Below, piece by piece: positions 11,637-22,649 of a DNA stretch of 64,000 bases. Source of the stretch: Chlorocebus sabaeus (Eukaryota > Chordata > Mammalia > Primates > Cercopithecidae). Under the pieces are notes generated by a model that saw nothing but the letters and a program-made list of their open reading frames with translations, ran no database searches and was not told the DNA's origin. Numbering within the stretch: position 1 is the stretch's first letter; every line of letters starts with the position of its first letter. Location: assembly GCF_047675955.1 (NCBI RefSeq), contig NC_132930.1, positions 45,199,832 to 45,263,831 of the forward strand, given 5' to 3'. The translations under genes were made by a program, and so were the position numbers.

Positions 11637-11999
11637 GTAAAGAGCTCACCTGGAGGGGGCCAGAGGCAGGGGGCACTCTCCCAGGGCTACAGCCCCTTAG
11701 CACCCCAGTCCTGGGACCAAGGCCCATCAGAGGTGCCGGGTGAACCTTGCTCACTACTGGACAGGTCCTCTCTGCCCACCCCAAAGCTGTGAGACCCCCA
11801 GGACAGCTTATCCTCAGCCTCTTTCAGGATCTTCCCCCCTGCCTATCATCAATTCATGGTCAGGTTCACCCCCTGCCCCTCCAAGGCTATCCCCTTTTGG
11901 CTGGTGATCTCCGATCTCAGCTTCTACCATCAGCTTCTTGGAGTCCCTAAGCTGCTCTCATCTGGGCTGCTCCTTAGTTGTCAGGTGTTTCTTTCCTTC

Positions 12000-13395
12000 T
12001 ATCCATCCATCCATCCACTCACCCACCCACCCACCTATCCACCCATCCATTCACCCATCCATCCATCCATCCATCTGTCCATCCATCCATCCATCCTTTC
12101 ACCCACCCATCCATCTATCTATTCACCCATCCATTCACTCATCCATCTGTCCATCCATCCACCCGCCCACCCATCCACCCACACACCCATCCACCCACAC
12201 ACCCATCCACCCATCCATCCGTCTCTCCATTCACCCATCCATTCACCTACCCACTCATCCATCCATCCGCCCATCCATCCAATCATCCATTCACCCATCC
12301 ATCCATTCATCCATTCATCTACCCACTCATCCACCTATCCACCCACCTACCCATCCATTCATTCACCCTCCATCCACCCATACTTTTCTACCCATCTACC
12401 CATCCACCCACCCATTCATCCACCCACCCATTCATCCACCCATCTTTCCATCCACCCATCTTTCCATCCACCCATTTACCATCCATCCATCCACCTATCT
12501 ATCCATCCACCCAGCCACCCAGCCTTCACCCATTCATCTGTCCACCTATCCATCATCCAACCACCCACCCACCCAGCCATTCATCTATCCATCCTCCCAC
12601 CCACCCACCCGTCATTCTCTCTATCCATTCACCCATCCATTTACTCATTCATCCGTCCATCCGTCCATCCATCCACCCACACAACCATCCATCCACCCAC
12701 ACACCCGTCCACCCACCCATCCACCCACCCATCCACCCATCCATCCACCCATCCATCAATCCACCATCCATCTACCCACACCTTTCTACCCATCTACCCA
12801 TCCATCCACCCACCCATCCATCTACCCACCCATCTTTCCATTAACTCATTTACCATCTATCCATCCATCCATTCATCCATCCACCTATCCATCCATCCAC
12901 CCATCTGTCCATCCACCCATATATCCATCCACCCAACCATTCACCCATTCATCTATTCACCTATACATCATTCATCCACCCATCTATCCACCCACCCACC
13001 CACCCAGCCATTCACCCATCCATCCACCTGTCCATCATCCATCCATTCAATATCCATCCATCCACCCATCCATTCAACCAACCACTCATTTATCCTTCCA
13101 CCCACCAATTCTTCCATCCATCCATCCATCCACTATCCATCCATTTACCCATCCATCCATCCATCCATCCATCTACTCATCCATTCATCCACTCATCCAC
13201 CCACCTGTCCACCCATTCACCCACATGTCCACCATTTCTTCCTTCATTTTTTCCTTTCTTTTTTCCTTCTCTCCTTCCTTCCACCCATCCACCCACCCAC
13301 TCATTCACCTGTCTACCTATCCATCCATCTATCTGTCCACCCACCTGTCCCTCTATCCCTGTTTATCTATTCTTCCATCCGTCTACCCACTCCTG
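12000..13395 (+). repeat. 1.4-kb degenerate (ATCC)n array
   Basis: The stretch is an imperfect CCAT/CCAC tetranucleotide array almost free of G on the plus strand. A TTCC-rich interruption lies at about 13235-13285. All three plus frames stay open because the four-base unit rarely makes a stop, which explains spurious frames of up to 568 codons rich in His, Pro, Ser and Ile. It lies 0.36 kb after exon 6 and 0.45 kb before the alternative exon 7. Confidence 0.97.
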
Positions 13396-13850
13396 AGTAC
13401 TCCCTCTTCCAGCGGGTAGCCTATGCAGATCACATGGCAGAATATCCTCTATGCCAGGGGAGCAGAGTCCAATACCCCGTCTTTGGAAGTCACCCTCCTC
13501 CAAGCCCCCATTTCCTCACCCCCATCCAAAAGGGATGCCCAGCCCACCCTGCCCACTCCTAGATGCCATGAGCACCCATCTGGGAGAGGTCTCGCCAGGG
13601 CACTAGGCAACTCTCCCAGGTAAGAGCACACCCATTGCCTCCTCAAGTGAGCAGTTGCAGCCACCTTCCAGAGCAGGGCCATGCTTCCAATCACAGGGCC
13701 TTTCCTGGGGGCCTCCACCTCCCCACCTTCTTTTCAGCCCTAGTGAGCGTCTCCCTCCTGCCATTGTGTCTCCCATGCCCACCTCCTGCCCAACACCCAG
13801 GCCTGACTCAGCAACTCACACTTCCACATTGCTTTGCTGTCTCCTCCCAG

Positions 13851-13873
13851 CCCCGTCACTGGCAGTTCATTGA
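13851..13873 (+). CDS. HTRA3: HTRA3 exon 7: coding tail of the short isoform
   Basis: A strong acceptor (long pyrimidine tract, CAG at 13848-13850) precedes 'cc ccg tca ctg gca'. Joined to the G left by exon 6 it reads Ala-Pro-Ser-Leu-Ala-Val-His and then TGA at 13871-13873. This matches the seven-residue tail APSLAVH that I recall for human HTRA3-S. The product would be 357 residues: IGFBP and Kazal modules plus the complete protease domain, without PDZ. Frame, acceptor and stop are all intact, so the short isoform is very probably made here. Confidence 0.93.
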
Positions 13874-14635
13874 GAGCAGGGGGCCTCCTCATGTTTGCCC
13901 CTCCTCCATGACCCTGTCAGCCAAGCACATGGACCCCAGTGCAGCCAAGGCCGGTGCCATGAGGGCTGGTCACATGAAGAGCTGCTGTTGAGGAAGCCAC
14001 CATTGTCCTTCCGTGTCCATTATGGGAAGACAATCTGGAGCCAGGCAGAGCCTGTCTTGCCCAAAGAAGCTGAAGTCTTCTACTCTTCAACAGTGAGGAC
14101 CATCTAATCTCTTGAGCCCTTTTCCTGTTGGCTTCTAGGAAGCTCAGAACTAGATTCAGGGATGCACCTATACCCGTCCTAGCGTGCTCCTTTCCCTAAT
14201 GACCAAGCCTTTCCTGTTGAATTATCCCATTCTCCATGGGTGCCTTTGACTTTGGCCTCCTTACTGGAAATCAGCGGAGCTGCAGTTTGCACACACTGAG
14301 CTATGAGGTGACTTTACTTGGAAGTGGATGATAGTGTCCTCTTCCCTTCTTGCCTCTCTCTTTCTCCTCTGAGACAGGATCCCGCCGGGGCCTGGGTTTG
14401 CTCCTTTGTTTTACAGGGACTGTCCCAGTTAGTGCTGACTTCATCCCAGACCCCCTGGGAGACATCCCCTGTCCTCAGAGCTGTGTCCCCTCCCCAAGGA
14501 CAGCACAGACTAACTGAGGAGCCTGATAAACCTTAGCGGCATGGCACATTTGCAATTTTAAAATCCTTCTGAAGTTGACTGGTGTTTGTACTTGCTTTTC
14601 TTTTTTATTTAATAAAATGCAATGATCCAAACCCA
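13874..14635 (+). other. HTRA3: 3' UTR of the HTRA3 short-isoform exon
   Basis: The sequence from the TGA to about 20 bases past an AATAAA at 14611-14616 is the likely 3' UTR. No earlier AATAAA occurs in it. The end is inferred from the hexamer only. Confidence 0.65.
14611..14616 (+). terminator. HTRA3: poly(A) signal AATAAA for the short isoform
   Basis: A canonical hexamer lies 738 bases after the exon 7 stop, in an AT-rich context after 'ttttttattt'. An ATTAAA follows near 14672 as a possible alternative. Confidence 0.65.
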
Positions 14636-14998
14636 GTTAATCTAAAGTTCTTTGAAATGAACCATCTTTTTATTAAATCAAGGAGATGTTAAGTACATTT
14701 CTTATTCTTGTCTGGGGGTGGGGTGCAGAGGCCTCTGGGGGGCTTTCAGGGTAAAGAGTGGCCACCATGCATGTTGGGGGAGCCCCAGGAGGGCTTGGGG
14801 TCCAGCCTTAGGACCAGAGTGTAGCCCCACATGGGGTGGTGTGGGGTGTTTGATTCATGGAGTGGGGCCGTTTGTGGGCATCTACCCCTCTGTGGATTAT
14901 GGGGGACAGTGCAGTTCATAGGTGGGAGGCCTCTGGCCTGGGGGGTAAACCCCTCGTTTATCCTGTGGCCCACGAGCCAAGGGAGAGCTATAGGGAGG

Positions 14999-15029
14999 GG
15001 AGGGGACAGGGACAGGGACAGGGACAGGG
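14999..15029 (+). repeat. (GACAGG)n short hexanucleotide repeat
   Basis: Four to five tandem GACAGG/GGGACA copies form a G-rich run just upstream of the next minisatellite. Confidence 0.85.
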
Positions 15030-15035
15030 GCATGA

Positions 15036-15245
15036 GCGTTCCCTGGTCTCAGACATCAGAGTTCCCAGATCTCTGACATTACAGGATTCCCCGATCTCAG
15101 AGAACACAGGGTTCTCAGAAGTCACAGGGACCCCTGGTCTCAAAAACCGTAAGTTTCCCTGGTCTCGGAAGTCACAGTGTTCCCCAGTCTCAGAGGTCAC
15201 AGGGTCACTGGGTCTCAGAAGCCATAAGGTCCCCTGGTCTCAGGC
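15036..15245 (+). repeat. ~30-bp minisatellite with 'ggtctcagaagtcaca' words
   Basis: About seven diverged units share the pattern 'ccctggtctcagaagtcaca' plus 'gggtt' or 'aggtc'. Unit length varies around 28-32 bp. Confidence 0.8.
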
Positions 15246-17952
15246 CCCTGGGCTGGGTGGAGTCCTGAGTCCTTCACAATAGTGGGAAAGGCTGGTGGAG
15301 GCAGCCCAGCCACCTGGCAGGAGCAGGGCCGGGAGCAGGATGGGCAGGGAGCCTGGTGGCCTGGTGCTTGGTGTGTGTTCTGCTCACCTCTTAAGTTCAA
15401 GGAGAAGAGGCTTTAGAGTCTCCAATCCTGAGCACAGCCAGTCCCACTTTCCTCAGCTCCGGCCCAGAGGCATTACCGGGCCTCTGCCTTCCCAACCACC
15501 GTGGGTCTAAGTCGGACGGGACCACAGGCATTGTTCAAGTGCCGGCTCTGTGCCTTGGACTCCTGTGGGCTGTGAGCCAGAGGTTTCCCGTTTTCCCTCC
15601 CGTTTTCCTTCTAGCAGGGAGGCGGGCCACAAAAATGCCCCCAGATGCCACAGATCAAAGTGAGGGGTGCTGGGAGGAGGCCGGGGCAGGGCTGGGGCCT
15701 CGAGGGTGAGGGCTGCACGAGGGGGCAGGAGACCTCTCTGAGGAGGTTACCCACCTCCACCAGAGACTGTGGGAAGGGAGCGGGGCAGGCTCTGGAGATT
15801 GCAGGGGACTCGCAGGCAGTGGGAGCGGGAAGGGCCGATGTCCCAGGTGGGCTGTGCGGGGCCTGTTGAGGATCTCATGTCCTGGATTTAGAAGCCAGCT
15901 AGAGAGTGATCCCCCGGATTTACGCCTCCAGCCTGGCCCCTCCCACTCCAGACTCTGACGGGCAGCTGCTTGTGGGATGGCCCCACCAATGTCCACAGGC
16001 AGTTCCCACGCAGAGCACCTGACAAGACCTCGCTCCTGCAGCCCCAGCTGCCGTCCCCACTCAGTTACGTCAGCCTTGTCCCTCTGTCCCCTACACACCT
16101 CATCCGCTGTCAGCGAGTCCATTGGTCCAGGCTTCAGGACGCATCCACCCCGGGCCTTGCCACCGCTCCGCCTCCACCTCCACCTCCGGGTCCAGCGCTG
16201 GGGCACTCGCTGCCCTGGACCATCACCTCTCTGGGTTCCTCCGGATGCTGCCCCATCCCCCACAGACCCTCCCACAGCCAGAGAGGCCTTTTCAAAACTA
16301 AAGGCAGATCACGTCTGGTGATTCAAGATCAAATCCAAAGCCTTCCAGGACCCAGTGGACCCGGGGTCAGGCGTACCGGCCGGCTCTGACCCCATCTCCC
16401 ACATGGCTTGTTCATCAACTGTTCATCTTTGGTGTGTTTAAATATTTGGCCCATTAAAAGCATTTAGGTTATGTGTGTTCTTATTAGTAGGTTGTGAGAG
16501 TTCTTTCTACATTCTGGATAGGAGTCCTTTATCAGATAAGCAAATTGCAAATATTTTCTCCCAGTCTGTGGCTTGTCTTTTCATTCTCTGAACAGTGTCT
16601 TTAAAGAGCAGAAGTTTTGTAAATTTTGATGGTGTGTTTTCCCAATTTGTCATGCATTTGGTGTTGTGTCTACGAAGTCTTTGCTAACCCAAGATCAGAA
16701 AGATTTTTCTCCTACAATTTCTTCTAGAAGTTTTACTTTTTGAGGTTTCAGATTTAGGACTACGATGCATTTTGAATTCGTATATTTTTAAATAGTGCAA
16801 AGTATAGATCGAAGTTTGGGGGGTTTTTGTTGTTTTTGCCTTGGAAATTCAATTGTTCTAGCACCATTTGTTGAAAGACTGTTCTCTACTGAAGTGCCTT
16901 CACACCGTTGTGAAAAAGAGAATGACCATATGCCATTCCAGCTGTCTTCAGGCCAATATTCAGTATTGCACTGGCTCGATTACTGTGGCCTCACAGTAGG
17001 TCTAAAAGGCAGGTGATATGAGTTCCCTGACTTTATTCTTCCTTTTCCAAGTTGCATGGGCTCCTCAGACCCTTTGCATTTCTATATGAATTTCAGAATA
17101 AGCTTGTCAATTTCTATAAAAAGAAAAATAAAGCCTGCTGATGATCTGATGGGGATTGCATTGAATTTACAGATCAATTTGGGGAAATTTGGCATTTTAA
17201 TCATGGTAACTCTTCTGACCTATGAATACAGAATACCTCTCCATTTATTTACATCTTCTTTAACTTCTCTCTGCAATGTTTTATAGTTTTCAGTGTACTG
17301 GTTTTGGGGCATTTTTCATCAGATTTATTCTTAAGTATTTCTTAATTTTGATGCTACTATAAATGATGTATTCTTTGAAATTTCAGTTTCTGGTGGTTGG
17401 TTAAGAGAATATTCACATTAAAATGATTTTTGGATATTCACCATAAGATACCCTGTTAGCTCGATAACTTACTTACCACTTCTAGAAACTTTTTTTGTAG
17501 ATTCCATCAGATTTACTATATAGATGGCTATACAGTCTGTGAATAAAGACAGTTTTACTTCTTCCTTTCCAATCTGAATGTCTTTTTTTTCTCTTGCCTG
17601 GCTAGAGCTTCCAGTAAAATATTGAATGAAAGACATAAGAGTGAACATCCTTGTCTCGTTCCTGATCTTGGAGAGAAAAGCACTCAGTCTTTCACCATTG
17701 AGTATGATGCTAGCTAAAAACTTGCATAGGTATCCTTTATCAAGTTGAAAAGTTTCCTTCTGTTTCTGGTTTTTATTGGGAATGGATGTTACATTTTGTC
17801 AGAGGCTTTTTGTGCATCTCTGGAGATGATCATATGGTTTTCCTTTCTAGTCTGTTAATGTGGTAAGTTGCATTGGTTGATTTTTAAATGTTAAACCAAG
17901 CGTGCATTCCTGGGATGAACCTCATTTGTCAGTTATTTATGATGTATTATCC

Positions 17953-18250
17953 TTTTTTTTTTTTTTTTTTTTTGAGATGGAGTCTCACTCTGTCCCCCAG
18001 GCTGGAGTAGTGTAATCTTGGCTCACTGCAACCTCTGCCTCCCAGGCTCAAGTAATGCTCCTGCCTCAGCTTCCCATGTAGTTGGGATTACAGGTGCCCA
18101 CCATCATGCCCAGCTAATTTTTGTACTTTTGGTAAAGATGGAGTTTCACCACGTTGGCCAGGCTGGTCTCGAACTCCTGACCTTAGGTGATCTGCCCACC
18201 TTGGTCTCCCAAAGTGCTAGGATTACAGGTATAAGCCACCATGCCTGGCT
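17953..18250 (-). mobile_element. Alu SINE (AluS-like), antisense
   Basis: A 21-base T run, 'gagatggagtctcactctgt', and the end 'agccaccatgcctggct' define the copy. It is inserted in the antisense L1. Confidence 0.95.
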
Positions 18251-18837
18251 GTACTGTCCTTTTTAATGTATTGTTGGATTTTATTTGTTTAAAGAATTTT
18301 TGTATCTGTTTTCATGAGCGATATTGGCCTAGTTTTCTCTTCAGGTTGTTGTATCCAGATAATGAGGTTAGAAGTAGTCACTCATTTTCAGTTTTCAGGT
18401 GGAGTTTTTATAGAGTTAATACTACTTCTTCCTTAAACATCTGGTAGAGTTCGCCAGTGAGCTCTTTTGGGCTTGAAGTTTTTTTGTAGGAAGATTTTTT
18501 AACTCCAAATTCAATTTCTTTAATAGATATAGTGCTATTTGGGTGATCTGTTTCTTCTTGAATGAGCTTTGGTGGTTTGGAAATTTCAAGAAATTTGCTT
18601 CTTTTATCTAAGTGATTAAATTCATTGACATCAAGTTGTTCATAATAGTCCCTTATTATTCTTTTAATATCTGTAGAATCTGTAGTGATGTCACCTCTGT
18701 AATTCGTGATATTGAAAACCGTGTCTTTTTGTCATGATCAATCTTGCTAAAGATTTATCAATTTTATTGATCTCAAAGAATCAGCTTTTAGTTTTTATTT
18801 TCGCTGTTATGTTTCTTTGACTTACATTCTTATCTTT

Positions 18838-18891
18838 ATTTCATTGATTTATACTATTGATTTCATTGATTCACACTCAACTTTATTATTA

Positions 18892-18922
<31 letters not shown>

Positions 18923-19562
18923 TTTGAGATGGAGTCTCGCTCTGTTGCCCAGGCTGGAGTGCAGTGGCCGGATCTCAGCTCGCTGCAAGCTCTGCCTCCT
19001 GGGTTTATGCAATTCTCCTGCCTCAGCCTCACGAGTAGCTGGGACTACAGACGCCGGCCACCTTGCCCGGCTAGTTTTTTATATTTTTTTTTAGTAGAGA
19101 TGGGGTTTCACTGTGTTAGCCAGGATGGTCTCGATCTCCTGACCTCGTGATCCACCTGTCTCGGCCTCCCAAAGTGCTGGGATTATAGGCTGGAGCCACC
19201 GCGCCCGGCCTCAGCTTTATTATTGATTCACACTCAGCTTTATTGATTCACACTCATCTTTATTATTGAGTCATATTCTCAGCTTTGTTATTGATTCACA
19301 TGCATCTTTATTATTGAGTTACACTCATCTTTATTGATTCACACTCATCTTTATTATTGAGTCACACTCTGAGCTTTATTAGTGATTCACACTATCAGGT
19401 TTATTATTGATTCACACTCTCAGCTTTAGTATTGACTCATACTCTCAGCTTTATTGAGTCACACTCTCAGCTTTGAGTCACACTCTCAGCTTTATTGATT
19501 CACACTCTTACCTTTATTATTAATTCACACTCTCAACTTTATTATTGATTCATACTTTTAGC
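18838..19562 (+). repeat. ~25-bp AT-rich minisatellite interrupted by AluY
   Basis: Units resembling 'attgattcacactctcagc' plus 'tttatt' occur at 18838-18882 and then about 14 times at 19211-19562, with length variation. The array lies inside L1 sequence, and the AluY at 18883-19210 landed in it. Five copies mutated to, or kept, TGAGTCA or TGACTCA. Confidence 0.85.
18883..19210 (-). mobile_element. AluY SINE, antisense, Old World monkey type
   Basis: After a TTA/TTTA-type tail (18883-18925) comes a little-diverged AluY. The variants 'gtggccggatctcagctcg', 'cttgcccggctagttttt' and 'ggctggagccaccgcgccc' match cercopithecid AluY lineages as I remember them. This is the best clue to the species group. 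Confidence 0.85.
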
Positions 19563-20438
19563 TTTTTTTTTTTTCTTCTGGTTATTCTGGGTTTTATTTG
19601 GTCTTTTTCTAGTTTTTAAGATGGAAACTGAGGTTATTGATTTGAAACTTATTTTCTAACATAGGCACTTCAGTACTATTAATTTCCCTCTACCTCTACA
19701 ACCTATGAATTTTAATATATTATACATTCATTTTTATTCAGTTGAACAGAGTTTCTAATTTCTCCTTTTACTTATCTGAAGATGAGTAATTTAGAGTGTT
19801 TTATTTAGTTTCCAAGTACTTGGGAATTTTCCAGATACCTATTGTTGATTTCTAATTGTGGTCAGAACTCTTATATAAAATGAAAATTCTAAATTTATTG
19901 ACTCTTGTTTGTTTCTGGGTCTGAGACACCTGTTAAGTCACAGATTGGAACAGCTCGGGGGATGGAGACAGTATCTCAGTGAGGTGTGTGTGCAGTGCCC
20001 CAGCAACAGGGCCTGGCAAATGGTTGGTACTCACTGGACATTAGCAGTGAGTATTGTTTTGGGGAAGGCCAGTGGGAGGTGATGAGTTCAGTTCCAAGCA
20101 GGGAACATTTGGGGAACCAGCAGTATGGAAGCCAGAAAGGAGAGCCCCACTGGCCACTGGGGTTGGGTTGGAGCTCACGTGGTTGGATGCAGGATGGGGT
20201 GGACATGAAGCCACCTGTGGGGCAAGCACACTAGAGCTAGAACACCCCACAGCTCCATGATGACGATCAGGAGAGGGCAGCTTTGCCGGACCACAGGGGG
20301 ACTGGGCCGGCTTAAGCAGAATGACACCTGCTGCTTCCTGGTCCTGCAGGGGAACTTCTGTCCTCTGCCTGTCCTCTGAGGGAGGATGGCGGCTTTTTGC
20401 AGCAGCCCTAACAGAGTCTCGCTGTGTTTCATTTCCAG

Positions 20439-20487
20439 ACTGGAAGAAGCGCTTCATCGGCATACGGATGCGGACGATCACACCAAG
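20439..20487 (+). CDS. HTRA3: HTRA3 exon 8: linker into PDZ domain, GC donor
   Basis: The 49-base exon completes Asp351 and continues WKKRFIGIRMRTITP (352-366), ending with AG of the codon for Ser367. It is the first exon unique to the long isoform and forms the linker and first strand of the PDZ domain, which in HtrA proteases binds C-terminal peptides and modulates the protease trimer. The acceptor is 'tgtttcatttccag'. The intron starts GCAAGT at 20488, a non-canonical GC donor; only this boundary keeps the frame with exon 9. Confidence 0.95.
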
Positions 20488-20705
20488 GCAAGTATCTGAA
20501 GAGTGCTCTCCCCTGCTGCCCCTTCCTCTTGTCCCTCACCCTGGCCCTCCCTCCAGACCCTGGCTGGCTGTGCTCGGCTCCTTGCAGGTGCCCAGATGGG
20601 CTGATGCACTCAGGCCTCTGATCATTGCTCAGGCTGGTCCTTCGGCTTGGACCTTTCCCTCTTTGCCTTATAGATTCCTTCTGTTCTTTCAGGACGCCAT
20701 CTCTT

Positions 20706-21160
20706 TCCCGTGGCTGCTATAACAAATCACTATAAGCCTGGTGGCTTAAAACAGCAGAAATGTGTTTCCTCTCAGTTCCGGAAGTAGGAGGTCTGAAGTC
20801 AAGGGGTCAGCAGGGCTGCACTGCCTCTGAGGCTCCACGGAAAGCTACTTCCTTGCCCCTTCCAGCTTCTGCTGGCTCCAGGTGTCCTTGGCTTGTGGCT
20901 CTCTCCCTGCAGTCTCTGCCTCTGTCTTCACTTGACCTTCTTTCTCTCTGAATATCTGTGTGCACATCTCTCTCTTGTTTCTCTTATGAAAACATCCATC
21001 GTTGGAGTTAGGGTTCGCTCTAAACCAAGAAGGTCTCATCTCAAGATCTTCAACTAATGACTTCTATAAAGGTCCTATTTCCAAACAAGGTCACATTCTG
21101 AGGTTCTGGGTGTACATGAATTTGAGGGCACACCATTCTGCATTCTCAGGACACTCAAGT
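20706..21160 (-). mobile_element. MaLR LTR, MLT1-like, antisense
   Basis: Landmarks are 'gtggctgctataacaaatca', 'tggcttaaaacagcagaaat' and 'cctatttccaaacaaggtc'. The layout is the same as in the element at 2200-2650. The subfamily is tentative. Confidence 0.7.
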
Positions 21161-21701
21161 GGGATAAGGTGCCTCCTCGTAGCACACAGAGCCCTGGCCT
21201 CCCTCCCCAGCCTGGAACTCATCCTGCTGTGTCGGAATCACCTGTGGTGGGACTGCCCCACCCCATCCTGCCTCCTCGGCTGTCGGCTCCTCGGGAGCAA
21301 GGACTGTGACCTGCTCATTCCTCCGCTCTGCCCCAATACTAGGTCCACCGCAGAGCAGGTGCCTAGAAATGCTGAATGAGTGCAAGAAAGAAGGGGCTGG
21401 GGGAGAGGAAGTGGGGGCAGGATAGAAGGGAGGCTGGAAATGCAAAGTTGAGCTTCGAGGTTTGAAGAAGGGAGAGGTCACTGCATTGGGAGCCTAGGAA
21501 GAACTCGAGAGTGCTCAAGTGACCATTTCCTTGAACAACACAGTCCCTAAAGGTGTCATTCCTCCTGTTTCACCAACTCTGCTAATCTAGGGGTGACATT
21601 TGTAAAAAATTATAATCAACATTCAGTACACCAATTTATCTTTTGTTTCTTTCTGTCTGTCTCTTTTATCTGTCTGTCCATTCCACCTCTGTCCAGTCTT
21701 C

Positions 21702-21831
21702 TGTCTGTCCATTCCATGACTCAGCATTGTCTGTCCATACCATGACTCAGCATTGTCTGTCCATACCATGACTCAGCATTGTCTGTTCATTCCATGACTC
21801 AGCATTGGCTGTCCATTCCATGACTCAGCAT
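21702..21831 (+). repeat. 26-bp minisatellite, five perfect-period copies
   Basis: Five units with exactly 26-bp spacing each contain ATGACTCAGCAT. The TGACTCAGCA cores start at 21717, 21743, 21769, 21795 and 21821. The unit differs only at one to three bases among copies. Confidence 0.95.
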
Positions 21832-22149
21832 CGCCTGTCTGTCCATTTCTCCTTCTATCCACCCATCCATCATCATTCCTTCTTCCATCCATCCATCTAT
21901 CCTTCTGCCCCTCCTCACACCTGTCCACCCACTCTTTCTTTACGCTTCTAACCAGCCATCGCTACCATGTTTCTCTTGAGAAGCACATCTGGTAGGGGAC
22001 ACAGAGTGGTCAGTGGTGGGACAAGGCAGTGTGGGGGCCCAGAGGAGGCTCCTCTTCTGGCCTGGTGCTGGAGGGAGGGAGGGGCAGCTTCACACCAAGG
22101 AGCTGGGCAAAGGCTCAGAGGAGGGGCCTTGACAGCAGACTCTTTCCAG

Positions 22150-22245
22150 CCTGGTGGATGAGCTGAAGGCCAGCAACCCAGATTTCCCAGAGGTCAGCAG
22201 TGGAATTTACGTGCAAGAGGTTACGCCGAATTCGCCTTCTCAGAG
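22150..22245 (+). CDS. HTRA3: HTRA3 exon 9: PDZ domain, first half
   Basis: The 96-base exon completes Ser367 and encodes LVDELKASNPDFPEVSSGIY and onwards to PNSPSQ (368-398), ending with AG of Arg399. The SSGIYVQEV segment is the strand that carries peptide-binding contacts in HtrA PDZ domains. The acceptor is TTTCCAG and the donor is GTAGGC at 22246. Residue 392 is Thr (ACG) here, while I recall Ala in human, a CpG-type transition. Confidence 0.97.
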
Positions 22246-22607
22246 GTAGGCTCTGCCAGGGGAGACAGGGAGATTGCTGGAGGCATGGGGCAGGTGTGCA
22301 GTCTGGGCTGGGACTGCCCCACTGTTCTCATGTGACCTTGAGCTTCCCAGCAAAGTGACGGGGAAGGGGCAGGTGAATTCTAGTGTGTGCTAAGCCAGGC
22401 GAGGCTGGAGAGCTGAACGGTCCCTAGAGCCCTGACTGTGTCCATCCTAAGTCCACAACGTCGTTTCCTTCAAGAAGCAGAGACTGAGGAATACCTGTGG
22501 GGCTAAGAGTCCGCTCTAAGCCAGACTCTTTCACCAGCTGGGGACCAGCCTGAGTCCTGGGTCTTTCTGGAACTCACCTTCTCATTGTAAAATGGAGATA
22601 ATTCAGC

Positions 22608-22610
<3 letters not shown>

Positions 22611-22649
<39 letters not shown>

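Larger units (their letters stand above)
16400..19925 (-). mobile_element. L1 LINE fragments, antisense (interrupted)
   Basis: In reverse orientation the segments about 16400-17952, 18251-18850 and 19565-19925 follow old L1 ORF2 sequence: 'tctggataggagtccttta', 'ggcattttaatcatggtaac' and 'cttgtctcgttcctgatct' mark successive parts. Two Alus and a 25-bp minisatellite interrupt it. There is no long open frame, so it is a dead copy lying inside HTRA3. Confidence 0.85.
11637..20438 (+). other. HTRA3: HTRA3 intron 6/7 region containing an alternative terminal exon
   Basis: The long isoform removes this 8.8-kb stretch as one intron. It contains the ATCC array (12000-13395), the alternative terminal exon 7 (13851 to about 14635), a roughly 30-bp minisatellite (15036-15245), an antisense L1 (about 16400-19925) broken by two Alus, and an AT-rich minisatellite with AP-1 words. 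The stretch 15250-16390 is GC-rich and shows nothing I recognise. Confidence 0.85.
20488..22149 (+). other. HTRA3: HTRA3 intron 8 (GC-AG)
   Basis: This phase-2 intron begins GCAAGT and ends TTTCCAG at 22149. It contains an antisense MLT1-like LTR (about 20706-21160), the 26-bp array with AP-1/NF-E2-like sites and a short CCAT-rich tract (about 21845-21905). Otherwise it appears unique. Confidence 0.9.

Noticed and set aside
11856..13562. Open frames of up to 568 codons with His-Pro-Ser-Ile repeats
   Set aside because: These are artefacts of the intronic ATCC tetranucleotide array in HTRA3, which almost never forms stop codons.
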